Assembly: GCF_035916875.1 (NCBI RefSeq) | Contig: NZ_JAXUHN010000047.1 | Location: 1-41,489, forward strand | DNA length: 41,489 bases | Direction of reading: 5' to 3' | Source: Methylomicrobium sp035916875 | Lineage (GTDB): Bacteria; Pseudomonadota; Gammaproteobacteria; Methylococcales; Methylomonadaceae | Shown here: positions 15,783 to 24,476 of the stretch, piece by piece | How the letters are laid out: each line of letters starts with the position of its first letter | Position numbering within the stretch: position 1 is the first letter of the stretch | Translations under genes and position numbers: made by a program | The notes under the pieces: model-generated | Databases searched by the model: none | What the model was told of the DNA's origin: nothing | What the model saw: the letters and a program-made list of their open reading frames with translations, nothing else

Positions 15783-17483
15783 TTACAAATAGAATAACGG
15801 CTCCAAAGCATCATCTTTAGCCGCCGTCCATTGCTGCCGCGCCCTGTTCTCGGTAAAAGCCTGATACAATTTTTTGCCTTGCCACTGTTCGGCTTCCTTA
15901 CCATACAGCGCCTTGTTCAAAGCCAGAATTTCATCCCTGAGCCTGGCATCGCAGCGTGCGGCAATTGCTCCCAGGCTGTTCGTATTAAATTTCTGCCTGC
16001 CCCAATCCAACAAGGCATTTTTCGCAGCCAAAGGATCATGATCCGCGCAAGCTTTCTTGAGATGTTGGAGGTACTCGACCGGAGCCCTTTCATCTTGCAG
16101 ATCATGCAGACCATGCTTATCCGCTTTACGCCGAGGCCGTCGCGTCAGGAAAAAAACCAGCGTCGATAGCCAACCGATAGCCAGTGCCACGGAAACCCAG
16201 ATCCAGACATTTTTTTGCTCTGTCGCCTGGCTTTCGATCACCAACGGCTGCCGTTTAGCCTCCGGATTCACCGCCAACGGCTTGACTGTCTCTGCTGCGG
16301 CAGGACCGGAAGATGCAACTTCAATCATCTTTTCAGGAATCTTGGCGACCTCCATTTGCTGAGTACGCGTATTGAACCACGGAATTTCGATCGCAGGCAG
16401 TTTGAAAGACCCTGCCTTCGACGGAATCAACGCGATTTTTTCCTGACGTTTGGCCAGCAAGCCGTCTACATTCTTTTGCTCCTGCAAGACCGGCTGATCG
16501 GGATAGAATTTGACCGACTCATCCGAAGCTGCGCTATGCAATTCCGGCAATTGTCCGACCGTGCTGCCTTTTGCCTGTACGGTCAAGGTGCGGGTCACCG
16601 GCTCGCCGACTTTGATTTTCTGCAAATCGCCGGACCATTCTTCCTTCAACTCCAGTTGTTCGGCCGCCAGCCAGTGCTTACCGGTAAATGAAGCTGGCGC
16701 CGGTTTGACCATCAAGCTGATCGCCTTCGAGGAGGCCCGTTTGGTGCGAGTGACATTCGAACTGAAAAAACCGTTGAAGCCTGATCGCGAGTTGGTAACC
16801 ACTTCCGCGGTCAGCACCAAAGGAGCGATCGTGATCATGCCGCTTTTTTGCGGAAAAATCGCATAGCGGCGCTCGGTGACCATGTAATTGCCTCCTTTGA
16901 CCTGAGTCTGGAAGTTCTTGTCGTCGCCAAGTTTCTCGATCACCGCATCGGCCTGCTCCGGCTCGTTGATGCTGGCCCGCGCAATTTCGACACGGGTATA
17001 GATTCTGACCGTGTATAAAATCTGCGCCTGAAGATAAGGATTTTCCGGCGTCGCTTCGACTTCGATAAAAATGTCGTCTTCCTTATTTAACTCTTTACTC
17101 GCGGAATTTTCATTCACCAACAAGGGCAACGGTTCGCTCGTGTCGTTGCCGAAGCTGATCGGCGGCACCTCGAGATTACCCGTATGCTTGGCCATCACAT
17201 TCAAGGTCCAACGTATGCTCCGCTTCATCTTGCCGTTGATCAACGACACATTATTGCTGCTGCTTTGCGAAAGAATATCGAAATCCTCATCGAGCGGACC
17301 GAAATCCGGCTCGCCGTCGGGCGTTTCGTCGGCGCTGAAAATGATCTGAAACGATTCATCGAGATTGACCGGATTGCGATCGACAGTGGCCTGGATATTG
17401 GCGGCCACCACTTCATGAGTAAACAACGCCTGACATAACAGCAGCAACAGCACGGCACTGCCTCGATTGATCTTTTTAATCAT
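15783..17483 (-). CDS. BatD-like (oxygen tolerance) protein
   Basis: A periplasm-facing membrane protein, last in the MoxR-Bat operon. The start at 17483 gives a signal peptide (MIKKINRGSAVLLLLLCQAL, cleaved near VVAA about residue 27); the ORF extends upstream to 17630 but that overlaps the previous gene. A large Ig-like exported region follows (about 30-420), one membrane segment at about 425-449 (NVWIWVSVALAIGWLSTLVF) and a cytoplasmic tail of about 115 aa. This layout matches BatD (DUF, oxygen tolerance). Function in the complex is unknown; BatD in Bacteroides is tied to aerotolerance. Confidence 0.85.
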   Translation of the reverse strand: MIKKINRGSAVLLLLLCQALFTHEVVAANIQATVDRNPVNLDESFQIIFSADETPDGEPDFGPLDEDFDILSQSSSNNVSLINGKMKRSIRWTLNVMAKHTGNLEVPPISFGNDTSEPLPLLVNENSASKELNKEDDIFIEVEATPENPYLQAQILYTVRIYTRVEIARASINEPEQADAVIEKLGDDKNFQTQVKGGNYMVTERRYAIFPQKSGMITIAPLVLTAEVVTNSRSGFNGFFSSNVTRTKRASSKAISLMVKPAPASFTGKHWLAAEQLELKEEWSGDLQKIKVGEPVTRTLTVQAKGSTVGQLPELHSAASDESVKFYPDQPVLQEQKNVDGLLAKRQEKIALIPSKAGSFKLPAIEIPWFNTRTQQMEVAKIPEKMIEVASSGPAAAETVKPLAVNPEAKRQPLVIESQATEQKNVWIWVSVALAIGWLSTLVFFLTRRPRRKADKHGLHDLQDERAPVEYLQHLKKACADHDPLAAKNALLDWGRQKFNTNSLGAIAARCDARLRDEILALNKALYGKEAEQWQGKKLYQAFTENRARQQWTAAKDDALEPLFYL

Positions 17484-17521
17484 CGTCGGATATCTCAACT
17501 GTCTAATTCGAGTCATTTGCG

Positions 17522-19345
17522 CTACCAATTTTGGGCCTTGTTGCCGGAGCGCTGCTGACGCTGGCCATACTGATATTTGAATTTGCGTTTCAACAATCCG
17601 GCCGGGTCGTCGGGGATTCGATTCAACCATTGCTCATTGGCCTGCATCTTCTCATCGGATGGATGTATCGGTTGCGCTTCTGACGCTTCATTTTGTTTGG
17701 ATGGGTCCGGTTTCTTCTGGTCTTCCTTTGCCGCGGAAGCTTCCTTAGCCTGTTGCTCTTCAGGTTTTTGTTGTTGTTCGGCGGCTTTCTCCGACGCCTT
17801 TTCTTCGCCGGCTTCGGGTTTTTCCTGCTTGTTGTCGCCGTTCTTTCGTTCGGCGTTTTCGTCTTTTTGTTCGGGTTTCTGCTCGGAGCCGGATTGATCT
17901 CGCTGCTGATTCTGTTGATCCTGCTGTTGATCTTTTTCCGAATCTTTCCGCTTATCTTGCTGTGTTTGATTTTGCTGCTGCTGTTTTTGTTGCTTCAGAG
18001 CCTCTTCGACCAGCTTTTTATTGTATTTAGCGTCTTCATTTGACGGATCGATCGCCAACGATTTGTCGTAAGCCGCGATCGCTTCCTCGAAACGGCCTGC
18101 TTTCGCGAGCACATTGCCCTGATTATAAAAACCGGTCGCGGTCTTCGGTTCTTGCAATTTACTTGCCTGCGCCTCGTCCGAACGGTATTGCGCAGCAGCC
18201 CTCCAGTCCGGATTCTCGAACAAGTCGGCTGCCCGCTCATATTGTTTTTGTGCAAAAGCCTCGGCGCCTTGTTGATCCTTGGTCTTCCACAAATCCTGCC
18301 AATCCAGCGCATAGCTGTTTTTCGGCAGCGGCAATAACGCCACGAATACCACGCACAACAAGCCCCGGCGGAACGAGAACGCGGCCAGCGGCAGCACGGC
18401 AAGCACAATCCAGGGACCTAGATCATCCCAAAGGTCGATCAGCAATTTGTTTTCGCTATTGCCTTTAGCCTCCGGAACAGCCGTATCCAGGTTCGCAAGC
18501 ACGGTTTCAATGTCGCTGTCATCCGCTGTGATGGTTTGATAAACGCCACCGCCCGCGCTGGCCAATTTGGCAAGTTTGGCCTCATCCAATTTTGGCACCA
18601 CGATCGCGCCTCGTTCGTCCTTTAAAAACCCGCCGTTGGACAGAGCAATCGGCGCACCTTCGTCAGTACCGACGCCGAGCACCGACAAACGATAATCATT
18701 CAGCGTTTTCGCAGCCGCCAGCGCTGCATCCGTTTCGACGCCATCGGTGATCAGAATAATCTCCCCTTTGGGCAGACCGGCCTGCTGCAGCAATTGTACG
18801 GCCAGCTTCAGCGCAGCCTCGGCATGGCTACCTTGAGTTGGGATAATATCGGTCGTTAACGCCTCCAGTTGACTCGCGATCGTTTCCGTATCATCGGTCA
18901 ACGGCGTCACCGTAAACGCATCGCCTGCAAAAACCAACAGAGCGGTCTGCCCGTCCTTACGCCGCCGCAACAAATCAGCGATCTTATAGCGGGCCCTGAT
19001 CAGACGACTGGGTTTAATGTCGCCCGCATCCATCGAGCGGGACAAGTCCAGCGCAATCACCAAAGCCGAATCGTTTCTGAACACTGGTGATGGCAGACGC
19101 TGAATTGTCGGGCCAGCCAACGCCATGATAGCCAACAGCGCCATGGTGCTGCCGAGCAGTAGAGACTTCCGGCTCGCTTTCACCGCTTTTTCCTGTAACA
19201 AATAGGGCAACAGGGCCGCATCGCAGACCGACGCCCAGTTTCCGCGGCTGAGCTTGTTGCGCAGCAGCATGATCATCATTGCGATCGCCGGAATCAACGC
19301 CAGCAGCCAGTAAGGCCGAATAAAATGAAATTCGCTAAGATTCAT
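17522..19345 (-). CDS. BatB/BatC fusion: VWA plus TPR membrane protein
   Basis: Two membrane segments (about 12-28, 65-80) precede a von Willebrand factor A domain (about 90-290) with a MIDAS start DLSRS (100-104). A third hydrophobic stretch (about 310-345) leads into a periplasmic region with TPR units (about 375-430; TGFYNQGNVLAKAGRFEEAI). A 120-residue Gln/Lys/Glu/Asp low-complexity segment follows (about 440-560), then a short conserved end (WLNRIPDDPAGLLKRKFKYQ). In Bacteroides BatB and BatC are separate genes; here VWA and TPR are in one chain of 607 aa, as in many Gammaproteobacteria. ATG at 19345 overlaps the BatA stop as ATGA. Confidence 0.88.
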   Translation of the reverse strand: MNLSEFHFIRPYWLLALIPAIAMMIMLLRNKLSRGNWASVCDAALLPYLLQEKAVKASRKSLLLGSTMALLAIMALAGPTIQRLPSPVFRNDSALVIALDLSRSMDAGDIKPSRLIRARYKIADLLRRRKDGQTALLVFAGDAFTVTPLTDDTETIASQLEALTTDIIPTQGSHAEAALKLAVQLLQQAGLPKGEIILITDGVETDAALAAAKTLNDYRLSVLGVGTDEGAPIALSNGGFLKDERGAIVVPKLDEAKLAKLASAGGGVYQTITADDSDIETVLANLDTAVPEAKGNSENKLLIDLWDDLGPWIVLAVLPLAAFSFRRGLLCVVFVALLPLPKNSYALDWQDLWKTKDQQGAEAFAQKQYERAADLFENPDWRAAAQYRSDEAQASKLQEPKTATGFYNQGNVLAKAGRFEEAIAAYDKSLAIDPSNEDAKYNKKLVEEALKQQKQQQQNQTQQDKRKDSEKDQQQDQQNQQRDQSGSEQKPEQKDENAERKNGDNKQEKPEAGEEKASEKAAEQQQKPEEQQAKEASAAKEDQKKPDPSKQNEASEAQPIHPSDEKMQANEQWLNRIPDDPAGLLKRKFKYQYGQRQQRSGNKAQNW

Positions 19346-20322
19346 GACCACCTTAAGCGTGACAGACAGATTACAGCCGCTAAACCGAGTGCGAGACCCA
19401 GAGGCCAGAAAAACAGTTCGCTCCGGGGACGAAAAAATTGGCTGTCCTTGTTGACCGGCTCCAACTGATCCAACAGCATATAAATATTATCCAATTCCCG
19501 GGTGTTGCGGGCACGGAAATAACGCCCGCCGGTTTTTTGCGCGATGTCGAGCAAGGTTTTTTCATCGAGGTCGCGCGACGGATTAACCTTCTGCGCTCCG
19601 AACAGACTGCGCACGATCATTTCATCCGCACCGATGCCTATTGTGTATATTTTCAGCTGATTGTCCGCGGCCAGTTCCGCCGCTTTCAAAGGCGATACCT
19701 CGCCGGCGGTATTCGCGCCGTCGGTCATCAAAATCAATACCCGACTGTTAGCGGGCTGATTCTTCAAGCGCTTGACCGCCAGGCCGATCGCATCGCCGAT
19801 CGCGGTGTTGTCGCCGGCCAAGCCGATCGCCGATTCGTCCAGCAAGGTTTTGACGGTCTTGCGATCGAAGGTCAAGGGCGTTTGCAAATAAGCCTGCGTG
19901 CCAAACAGGATCAAGCCCATCCGATCACCGACCCGACGTTCGATAAAATCGCCGGCGACCCATTTGGCCGCGGTCAGCCGGTCCACTTGCTGCTTGTTGA
20001 TCACAAAATCCTGTTCTTCCATACTGCCGGACAAATCGATGGCAAGCATGATATCGCGTCCGCTGACCGCCTGCTCGATCGGTTCACCAAGCCATTGCGG
20101 CCGCATGCTCGCGATCACCAATAACAACCATGCCAACATCGCCAAGCGCAACGGCCATTTTTGAGGTTGCGAAACGGCATGGGTCTTGCCGATATCAAAA
20201 TCATCCAGAAAAGGGACTTTCAGCGCCGCCTGTTCGGCCGGCAACAGCGGCGGCACCAAGCGGCGAATCAGCCAGGGCAACGGCAAAACGGCAATAAGCC
20301 AGGGCCAGACAATATGAATCAT
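19342..20322 (-). CDS. BatA-like VWA-domain protein
   Basis: A membrane-anchored von Willebrand factor A protein of 326 aa. Hydrophobic segments lie at about 3-20 and 57-72, and a last one at about 305-320. The VWA domain (about 88-290) has a complete MIDAS DLSGS (96-100) and a later TDGANTAGE loop. Start and stop overlap both neighbours with ATGA, so it is translated together with the DUF4381 and BatB/C genes. It is a candidate target of the MoxR ATPase at the membrane; the process served in this organism is not known. Confidence 0.88.
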   Translation of the reverse strand: MIHIVWPWLIAVLPLPWLIRRLVPPLLPAEQAALKVPFLDDFDIGKTHAVSQPQKWPLRLAMLAWLLLVIASMRPQWLGEPIEQAVSGRDIMLAIDLSGSMEEQDFVINKQQVDRLTAAKWVAGDFIERRVGDRMGLILFGTQAYLQTPLTFDRKTVKTLLDESAIGLAGDNTAIGDAIGLAVKRLKNQPANSRVLILMTDGANTAGEVSPLKAAELAADNQLKIYTIGIGADEMIVRSLFGAQKVNPSRDLDEKTLLDIAQKTGGRYFRARNTRELDNIYMLLDQLEPVNKDSQFFRPRSELFFWPLGLALGLAAVICLSRLRWS

Positions 20323-20795
20323 TTTTTACGTTTGCTTTGCGCTTTGAGCCAATCTTCACAGAGTTGGAACACTTCCTGAATCGCCAGTTCGGATGGCGCA
20401 GGTTTTTGATAATGCGTGTCGAGGAATACGCGGCCGACGCCTTCACTGAATGGTGCGCCTTTGACCGAACGGTCGAGGTAATGCAGCCAGTTTTGACCGG
20501 CCAAACCGGCGACTTGGGCGCGGGCATCGGTGCTGATCGCGACACGGCGCAGCAAGGCGGACAGTTCGGTAATTTTTGCCAGATCATCGAGCGACGAATC
20601 ATTTTTCAACGCCTTGAGCATCTTGCGGGCGGTTTTGAGCGCGGTTTTCCGGGTTAGCCGTTTATACAGCCAAAATAAAAATCCCAGAAACAACAGCGTC
20701 AGCACTAATACGAGCCACCAACCGATCGCCGGCGGCCACCAGCCGATCGCTTCCGGTATATGAATGTCGCGCAGCGGTAAATCGGCAACAGGCAT
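20319..20795 (-). CDS. DUF4381-domain protein
   Basis: A 158-aa protein with one N-terminal membrane helix (about 24-46, AIGWWLVLVLTLLFLGFLFW) and a cytoplasmic helical domain. The opening PLRDIHIPEAIGWWPPAIGWW and LSALLRRVAIST match DUF4381, which occurs only in MoxR/VWA operons. The start overlaps the DUF58 stop (TAATG) and the end overlaps BatA (ATGA), so all three are likely translationally coupled. Function is unknown. Confidence 0.85.
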   Translation of the reverse strand: MPVADLPLRDIHIPEAIGWWPPAIGWWLVLVLTLLFLGFLFWLYKRLTRKTALKTARKMLKALKNDSSLDDLAKITELSALLRRVAISTDARAQVAGLAGQNWLHYLDRSVKGAPFSEGVGRVFLDTHYQKPAPSELAIQEVFQLCEDWLKAQSKRKK

Positions 20796-21733
20796 TACTG
20801 ACCCCGCATCAGATGCTTCAAGCGCTGCACCGGATCGTCAGCGGTGCCGCACAAAACCAGTTGCAGGTTTTCTTTGCGGGCGATCGCCTGCAACCGCTGC
20901 AAACGCTCTGCAAAACGCTGCCGGTAATTGGTTAAACGCCGCGAATCGGCGCTGTCCATCACAACATCGCGTTCGCCATCGGTGAAGCGATAACGGCCTT
21001 TAACCGGAAGACTTTGTTCAAGCGCGTCAAACACGAATAGCAAGACCACATCGCAATGTTCGGAGAGCCGCGCCAGATGCGTCTCGGCGGCCTCGTTGAC
21101 GCCGCGAAAATCACTGATGATATAAACCCGGCTGCCGGGGCGAACATGTTTGACCAGTCTGGCCAGGATTTGCTCGAAGGCATATTTGACTTGCCGATCC
21201 TGGACGGGCCGGTCGATCAATCCGTGCAAAAAATGCAGCACCGCTTGTTTGCCGTTTTGCGGTTTCAGCTCCCGGCAATCCTGTTCCGAAAAAATCTGGC
21301 CGCCGATCCGGTCGCCATGATGTTCGGCGGTCCATGCCAACAGTGCCGCCAGTTTCGCGGCCTGCACCGATTTGAACACGCCGCGGGTCGCAAAATGCAT
21401 CGCGGGGCGGTCATCGACCGAAATGAACACCGGCCGCTCGCGTTCTTCGCGAAAAATTTTGGTGTGCGGCGTGCCGGTGCGCGCGGTGACTCGCCAGTCG
21501 ATCGTGCGCAGATCATCGCCGGGTTGATAAAGCCGGGTTTCATCGAATTCCATGCCGCGTCCCTTGAAGCGAGACAGAAATCCGCCGCTTTGGAGCGCGC
21601 GGATCGCGCTTTTGGGATGCGTCAGCCTTGCCGCCGGCCGGGCAAGATCAATCAAGGTTTTCAGACTGACCGTGATCAGTTCATCGGACGTCACGGCCCG
21701 GCGGTGTATGGCTTTTTGCTTAGTGAGTAGCAT
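20795..21733 (-). CDS. DUF58-domain protein
   Basis: A 312-aa soluble protein with the DUF58 signature GMEFDETRLYQPGDDLRTIDWR (about 60-80, here described by its key residues E, D, R, Y, GDD, DWR). A VWA-like fold follows (VFISVDD...). The family is almost always encoded right after MoxR and before VWA genes. Its ATG directly follows the MoxR stop codon (TAAATG). The role is probably in coupling the MoxR ATPase to the membrane VWA proteins, which is inference. Confidence 0.88.
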   Translation of the reverse strand: MLLTKQKAIHRRAVTSDELITVSLKTLIDLARPAARLTHPKSAIRALQSGGFLSRFKGRGMEFDETRLYQPGDDLRTIDWRVTARTGTPHTKIFREERERPVFISVDDRPAMHFATRGVFKSVQAAKLAALLAWTAEHHGDRIGGQIFSEQDCRELKPQNGKQAVLHFLHGLIDRPVQDRQVKYAFEQILARLVKHVRPGSRVYIISDFRGVNEAAETHLARLSEHCDVVLLFVFDALEQSLPVKGRYRFTDGERDVVMDSADSRRLTNYRQRFAERLQRLQAIARKENLQLVLCGTADDPVQRLKHLMRGQ

Positions 21734-22723
21734 TTATGGAACGGCAATCCTGGCAATTAATTCCTTGATCACATGATCGGCGGTGATACCCTCGGCTTCG
21801 GCTTCATAAGACAGAATCAGGCGATGCCGCAGCACATCAAATGCCATGTCCTGAATGTCTTCGGGACCGACAAAATCCCGTTCGGCCAGCCAGGCCTTGG
21901 CGCGGGCGCAGCGGTCGAGCGCGATACTGGCTCTGGGGCTCGCACCATATTGCAGCCATGACGCCAAATCGCGACCATAGGCCTCGGGACTCCGCGTCGC
22001 CAGGATGATTTGCAACAAGTATTCCTCGAGCGTTTCGGCCATATACACATCGAGCACTTCGTTACGCGCAGAGAATAATATTTGTTGGGAGATCGATTCG
22101 AATCGCGCAGTTTTTTTCAGCACTTCCGAACGCGCCTCTCTTCTGGCCAGATGCAGGATATCTTTTTCATGCTTGGGATTAGGATAATCGACCTTCACAT
22201 GCAGCAAAAAACGGTCGAGTTGCGCTTCAGGCAAGGGATAAGTGCCTTCCTGCTCGATCGGGTTTTGCGTCGCCATTACCATAAACAACCCCGGTAACGG
22301 GTAGGTGGCCTGACCGACCGTGATCTGCCTTTCGGCCATCGCTTCGAGCAACGCCGCCTGTACCTTGGCCGGCGAGCGGTTGATCTCGTCAGCCAGAATC
22401 AAATTGTGAAAAAGGGGGCCTTGCTGAAATTCGAACGTGCCTTGCTGTGGACGATAAATTTCAGTACCGGTCAAATCGGCCGGCAGCAGATCCGGGGTGA
22501 ATTGTACGCGGTGAAAATCGCCTTGTATGCCTTTGCTCAAGACATTGATTGCGCGCGTTTTCGCCAGACCTGGCGCCCCTTCGACCAGAATATGGCCGTC
22601 GGCCAGCAAACCGATCAGCATTCGTTCGACCAAAGCCTCCTGGCCAATGATTTCACTGTTGATGTAATTTTTGAGCTTGATCAGCGCAAGTTGCGTGATG
22701 TTCTGATTGTGGGTTTCTGACAT
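21734..22723 (-). CDS. MoxR-family AAA+ ATPase
   Basis: A 329-aa AAA+ chaperone-like ATPase and first gene of the six-gene operon. Walker A GAPGLAKT (49-56), Walker B LILADEINR (108-115), sensor 1 and ATQNPIEQEGTYPLPEAQLDRF (key residues N, E, R) and a C-terminal lid (ILATRSPEAYGRDLASWLQYGASPR) are all present. The start at 22723 (MSETHNQN) is taken because GAGACGG lies upstream; the ORF reaches 22756. MoxR proteins help activate metal- or cofactor-dependent complexes and VWA proteins; the name comes from methanol dehydrogenase, but this operon is the general Bat type and gives no evidence for that substrate. Confidence 0.92.
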   Translation of the reverse strand: MSETHNQNITQLALIKLKNYINSEIIGQEALVERMLIGLLADGHILVEGAPGLAKTRAINVLSKGIQGDFHRVQFTPDLLPADLTGTEIYRPQQGTFEFQQGPLFHNLILADEINRSPAKVQAALLEAMAERQITVGQATYPLPGLFMVMATQNPIEQEGTYPLPEAQLDRFLLHVKVDYPNPKHEKDILHLARREARSEVLKKTARFESISQQILFSARNEVLDVYMAETLEEYLLQIILATRSPEAYGRDLASWLQYGASPRASIALDRCARAKAWLAERDFVGPEDIQDMAFDVLRHRLILSYEAEAEGITADHVIKELIARIAVP

Positions 22724-22869
22724 GTGTCCGTCTCGTTGAATCCTTAGTGACAACAACGTTGAGCAAAATCTTGCCGTATGAAAGCATTTTTCGGCAATGG
22801 TTCAATATTTTATCCCGTTTCAGGTGGGGAATCATAGAGAGTAACTCTGTGAGAAAAGGCTGGATTTGT

Positions 22870-22913
22870 TGTGGATAGGGCTGTGTATAAAATTGTGCAT
22901 AAACTTATCCACA
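22870..22913. promoter_or_regulatory. Cluster of four DnaA boxes
   Basis: TTATNCACA-type boxes: complement of CTATCCACA at 22870-22878 (one mismatch), of TTATACACA at 22882-22890, of TTATGCACA at 22894-22902, and TTATCCACA at 22905-22913. Starts are 12, 12 and 11 bp apart, near one helical turn; three point one way and the last the other. Three match the consensus perfectly. Confidence 0.65.
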
Positions 22914-22916
22914 ATC

Positions 22917-22929
22917 GATCAACAAATTG
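22917..22929 (+). promoter_or_regulatory. IHF-like site beside the DnaA boxes
   Basis: ATCAACAAATTG at 22918-22929 matches WATCAANNNNTTR in all fixed positions but the first W (12 of 13). The same core is conserved in copy 2 at 29788-29799, 4 bp beyond the last DnaA box in both. Confidence 0.4.
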
Positions 22930-23088
22930 ACAGCCGTTTTAACGACAGCTTACCAGTCAAAATAACTTGCTGATAGTTAAAAACTATTTTGTCTTAGTCA
23001 CACTATTTTTCAGGCTAATAACAATAAATAGATTTTAAATTCTTTCACTTTGTTACGATTACGACCTAAGCATTAATTTTTATAAAAT

Positions 23089-24426
23089 ATGTCTTTATAT
23101 AAAAATCAACAAGATACCTCAATAGGAATACCACCGGGCATTCCCTACATCGTCGGCAACGAAGCAGCGGAACGCTTCAGCTACTACGGCATGCGCGCAA
23201 TTCTGGTCATTTTCATGACTCAGCATTTGATGAATGCGTCGGGACAACGCGATGTGATGACAGAACAGGAAGCGCAAGGTTATTTTCATTTGTTTGTGGC
23301 ATCCGTTTATCTGATGCCGGTGTTCGGCGCTTTGTTGGCTGACTTTTTTTGGGGCAAATACCGGACGATTATCTTGTTGTCGATGGTTTATTGTCTGGGC
23401 CATTTAAGTCTGGTTGTTGACGATACCCGGTTGGGGCTAGCGCTGGGACTGGGCTTGATCGCCATCGGCGCGGGCGGTATCAAGCCTTGCGTGTCCGCGC
23501 ATGTCGGTGACCAATTCGGCAGCCATAATTTGCATTTGCTCGGCAAGGTTTTCGGCTGGTTTTATTTTGCCATCAATCTGGGCGCTTTTTTGGCGATACT
23601 GGTCGTGCCCTGGCTGCTAGAGCATGCCGGCGCGTCGGCGGCGTTTGCCGCGCCCGGTCTGTTGATGTTATTGGCGACCTGGGTGTTTTGGTCAGGTCGA
23701 CGCCGCTTTGTAAAAATTCCACCGTCCGGTATGCGGCTTATCAAGGATTTGTCGGAACGATCCGTGTGGCCAGCGTTGAGTAAGTTGGCTTTGATTTATA
23801 CGCTGGTGGCAGTATTTTGGGCTCTGTTCGAACAAATCGGCTCATCCTGGGTATTGCAGGCCGAGAAGATGGGCCGTCGCATAGGCAATGTCGAGCTCTT
23901 GCCTTCGCAGATTCAGGCCTTGAATCCGCTGTTTATCATGTTGCTGACGCCATGCTTTTCCTACGGTGTTTATCCATTTTTGAGTCGTTATATCTCGCTG
24001 ACCGCATTAACAAAAATTGCTATGGGCTTGTTGTTGACAGTCGTGGCGTTTGCAATTCCTGCGATCATTCAAATGCAGTTAGATCAAGGGGTGCAAGTCC
24101 ATATCGTCTGGCAGTTGCCGGCTTATCTGCTGATGACTGCGGCCGAAGTGATGGTATCGATCACTTGTCTTGAATATTCCTATACCGAGGCGCCGAAATC
24201 GACCAAATCTCTGGTGATGGCGGCTTATTTTTTTTCGATCTCTCTGGGCAACTTGTTTACCAGTGCAATCAATTTTTTGATTCAAAATGCGGATGGCAGC
24301 CTTAAATTGTCCAGGGCCGATTATTTCTGGTTTTTCACCGGCTTGATGCTGGCCACTGCGCTGCTGTTTATGCTGTTGACGCGAATGCTGGAAAAGAAAG
24401 ATCTTGCACGCACTGCGCTTCGATGA
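23089..24426 (+). CDS. POT-family proton-coupled peptide transporter
   Basis: An inner-membrane symporter for di/tripeptides, 445 aa with about twelve membrane segments. The family signature GNEAAERFSYYGMRA (about 23-37, the ExxERF element that binds protons and peptide) and the second signature around GLGLIAIGAGGIKPCVSAHVGDQF are clear. Length is slightly shorter than usual (about 460-500). The region before its ATG is the DnaA-box repeat, so DnaA might affect its transcription. The following DUF4124 gene starts 50 bp downstream on the same strand. Confidence 0.92.
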   Translation: MSLYKNQQDTSIGIPPGIPYIVGNEAAERFSYYGMRAILVIFMTQHLMNASGQRDVMTEQEAQGYFHLFVASVYLMPVFGALLADFFWGKYRTIILLSMVYCLGHLSLVVDDTRLGLALGLGLIAIGAGGIKPCVSAHVGDQFGSHNLHLLGKVFGWFYFAINLGAFLAILVVPWLLEHAGASAAFAAPGLLMLLATWVFWSGRRRFVKIPPSGMRLIKDLSERSVWPALSKLALIYTLVAVFWALFEQIGSSWVLQAEKMGRRIGNVELLPSQIQALNPLFIMLLTPCFSYGVYPFLSRYISLTALTKIAMGLLLTVVAFAIPAIIQMQLDQGVQVHIVWQLPAYLLMTAAEVMVSITCLEYSYTEAPKSTKSLVMAAYFFSISLGNLFTSAINFLIQNADGSLKLSRADYFWFFTGLMLATALLFMLLTRMLEKKDLARTALR

Positions 24427-24476
24427 ATTCGCCTATACTCAATGTCTATTTCATTACCGGATAGACGGAAAGCACC

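Larger units (their letters stand above)
22849..23118 (+). repeat. Noncoding repeat copy 1 with DnaA boxes, 5' of the POT gene
   Basis: About 270 bp before and into the POT gene are repeated at 29719-29987. Offset 6870 aligns the two copies without gaps; hand count over 22851-23080 gives 176 of 230 identical. The left part holds the DnaA-box cluster and IHF-like site, the rest is AT-rich (TTTTAAATTCTTTCA is shared). It ends in the first ten codons of the POT gene. The gene-free stretch 22724-23088 is mostly this element. Confidence 0.85.

Noticed and set aside
22849..23088. Chromosomal origin of replication
   Set aside because: DnaA boxes and AT-rich DNA fit, but no origin-linked genes are near and the sequence is present twice, so I list it only as a DnaA-related locus.
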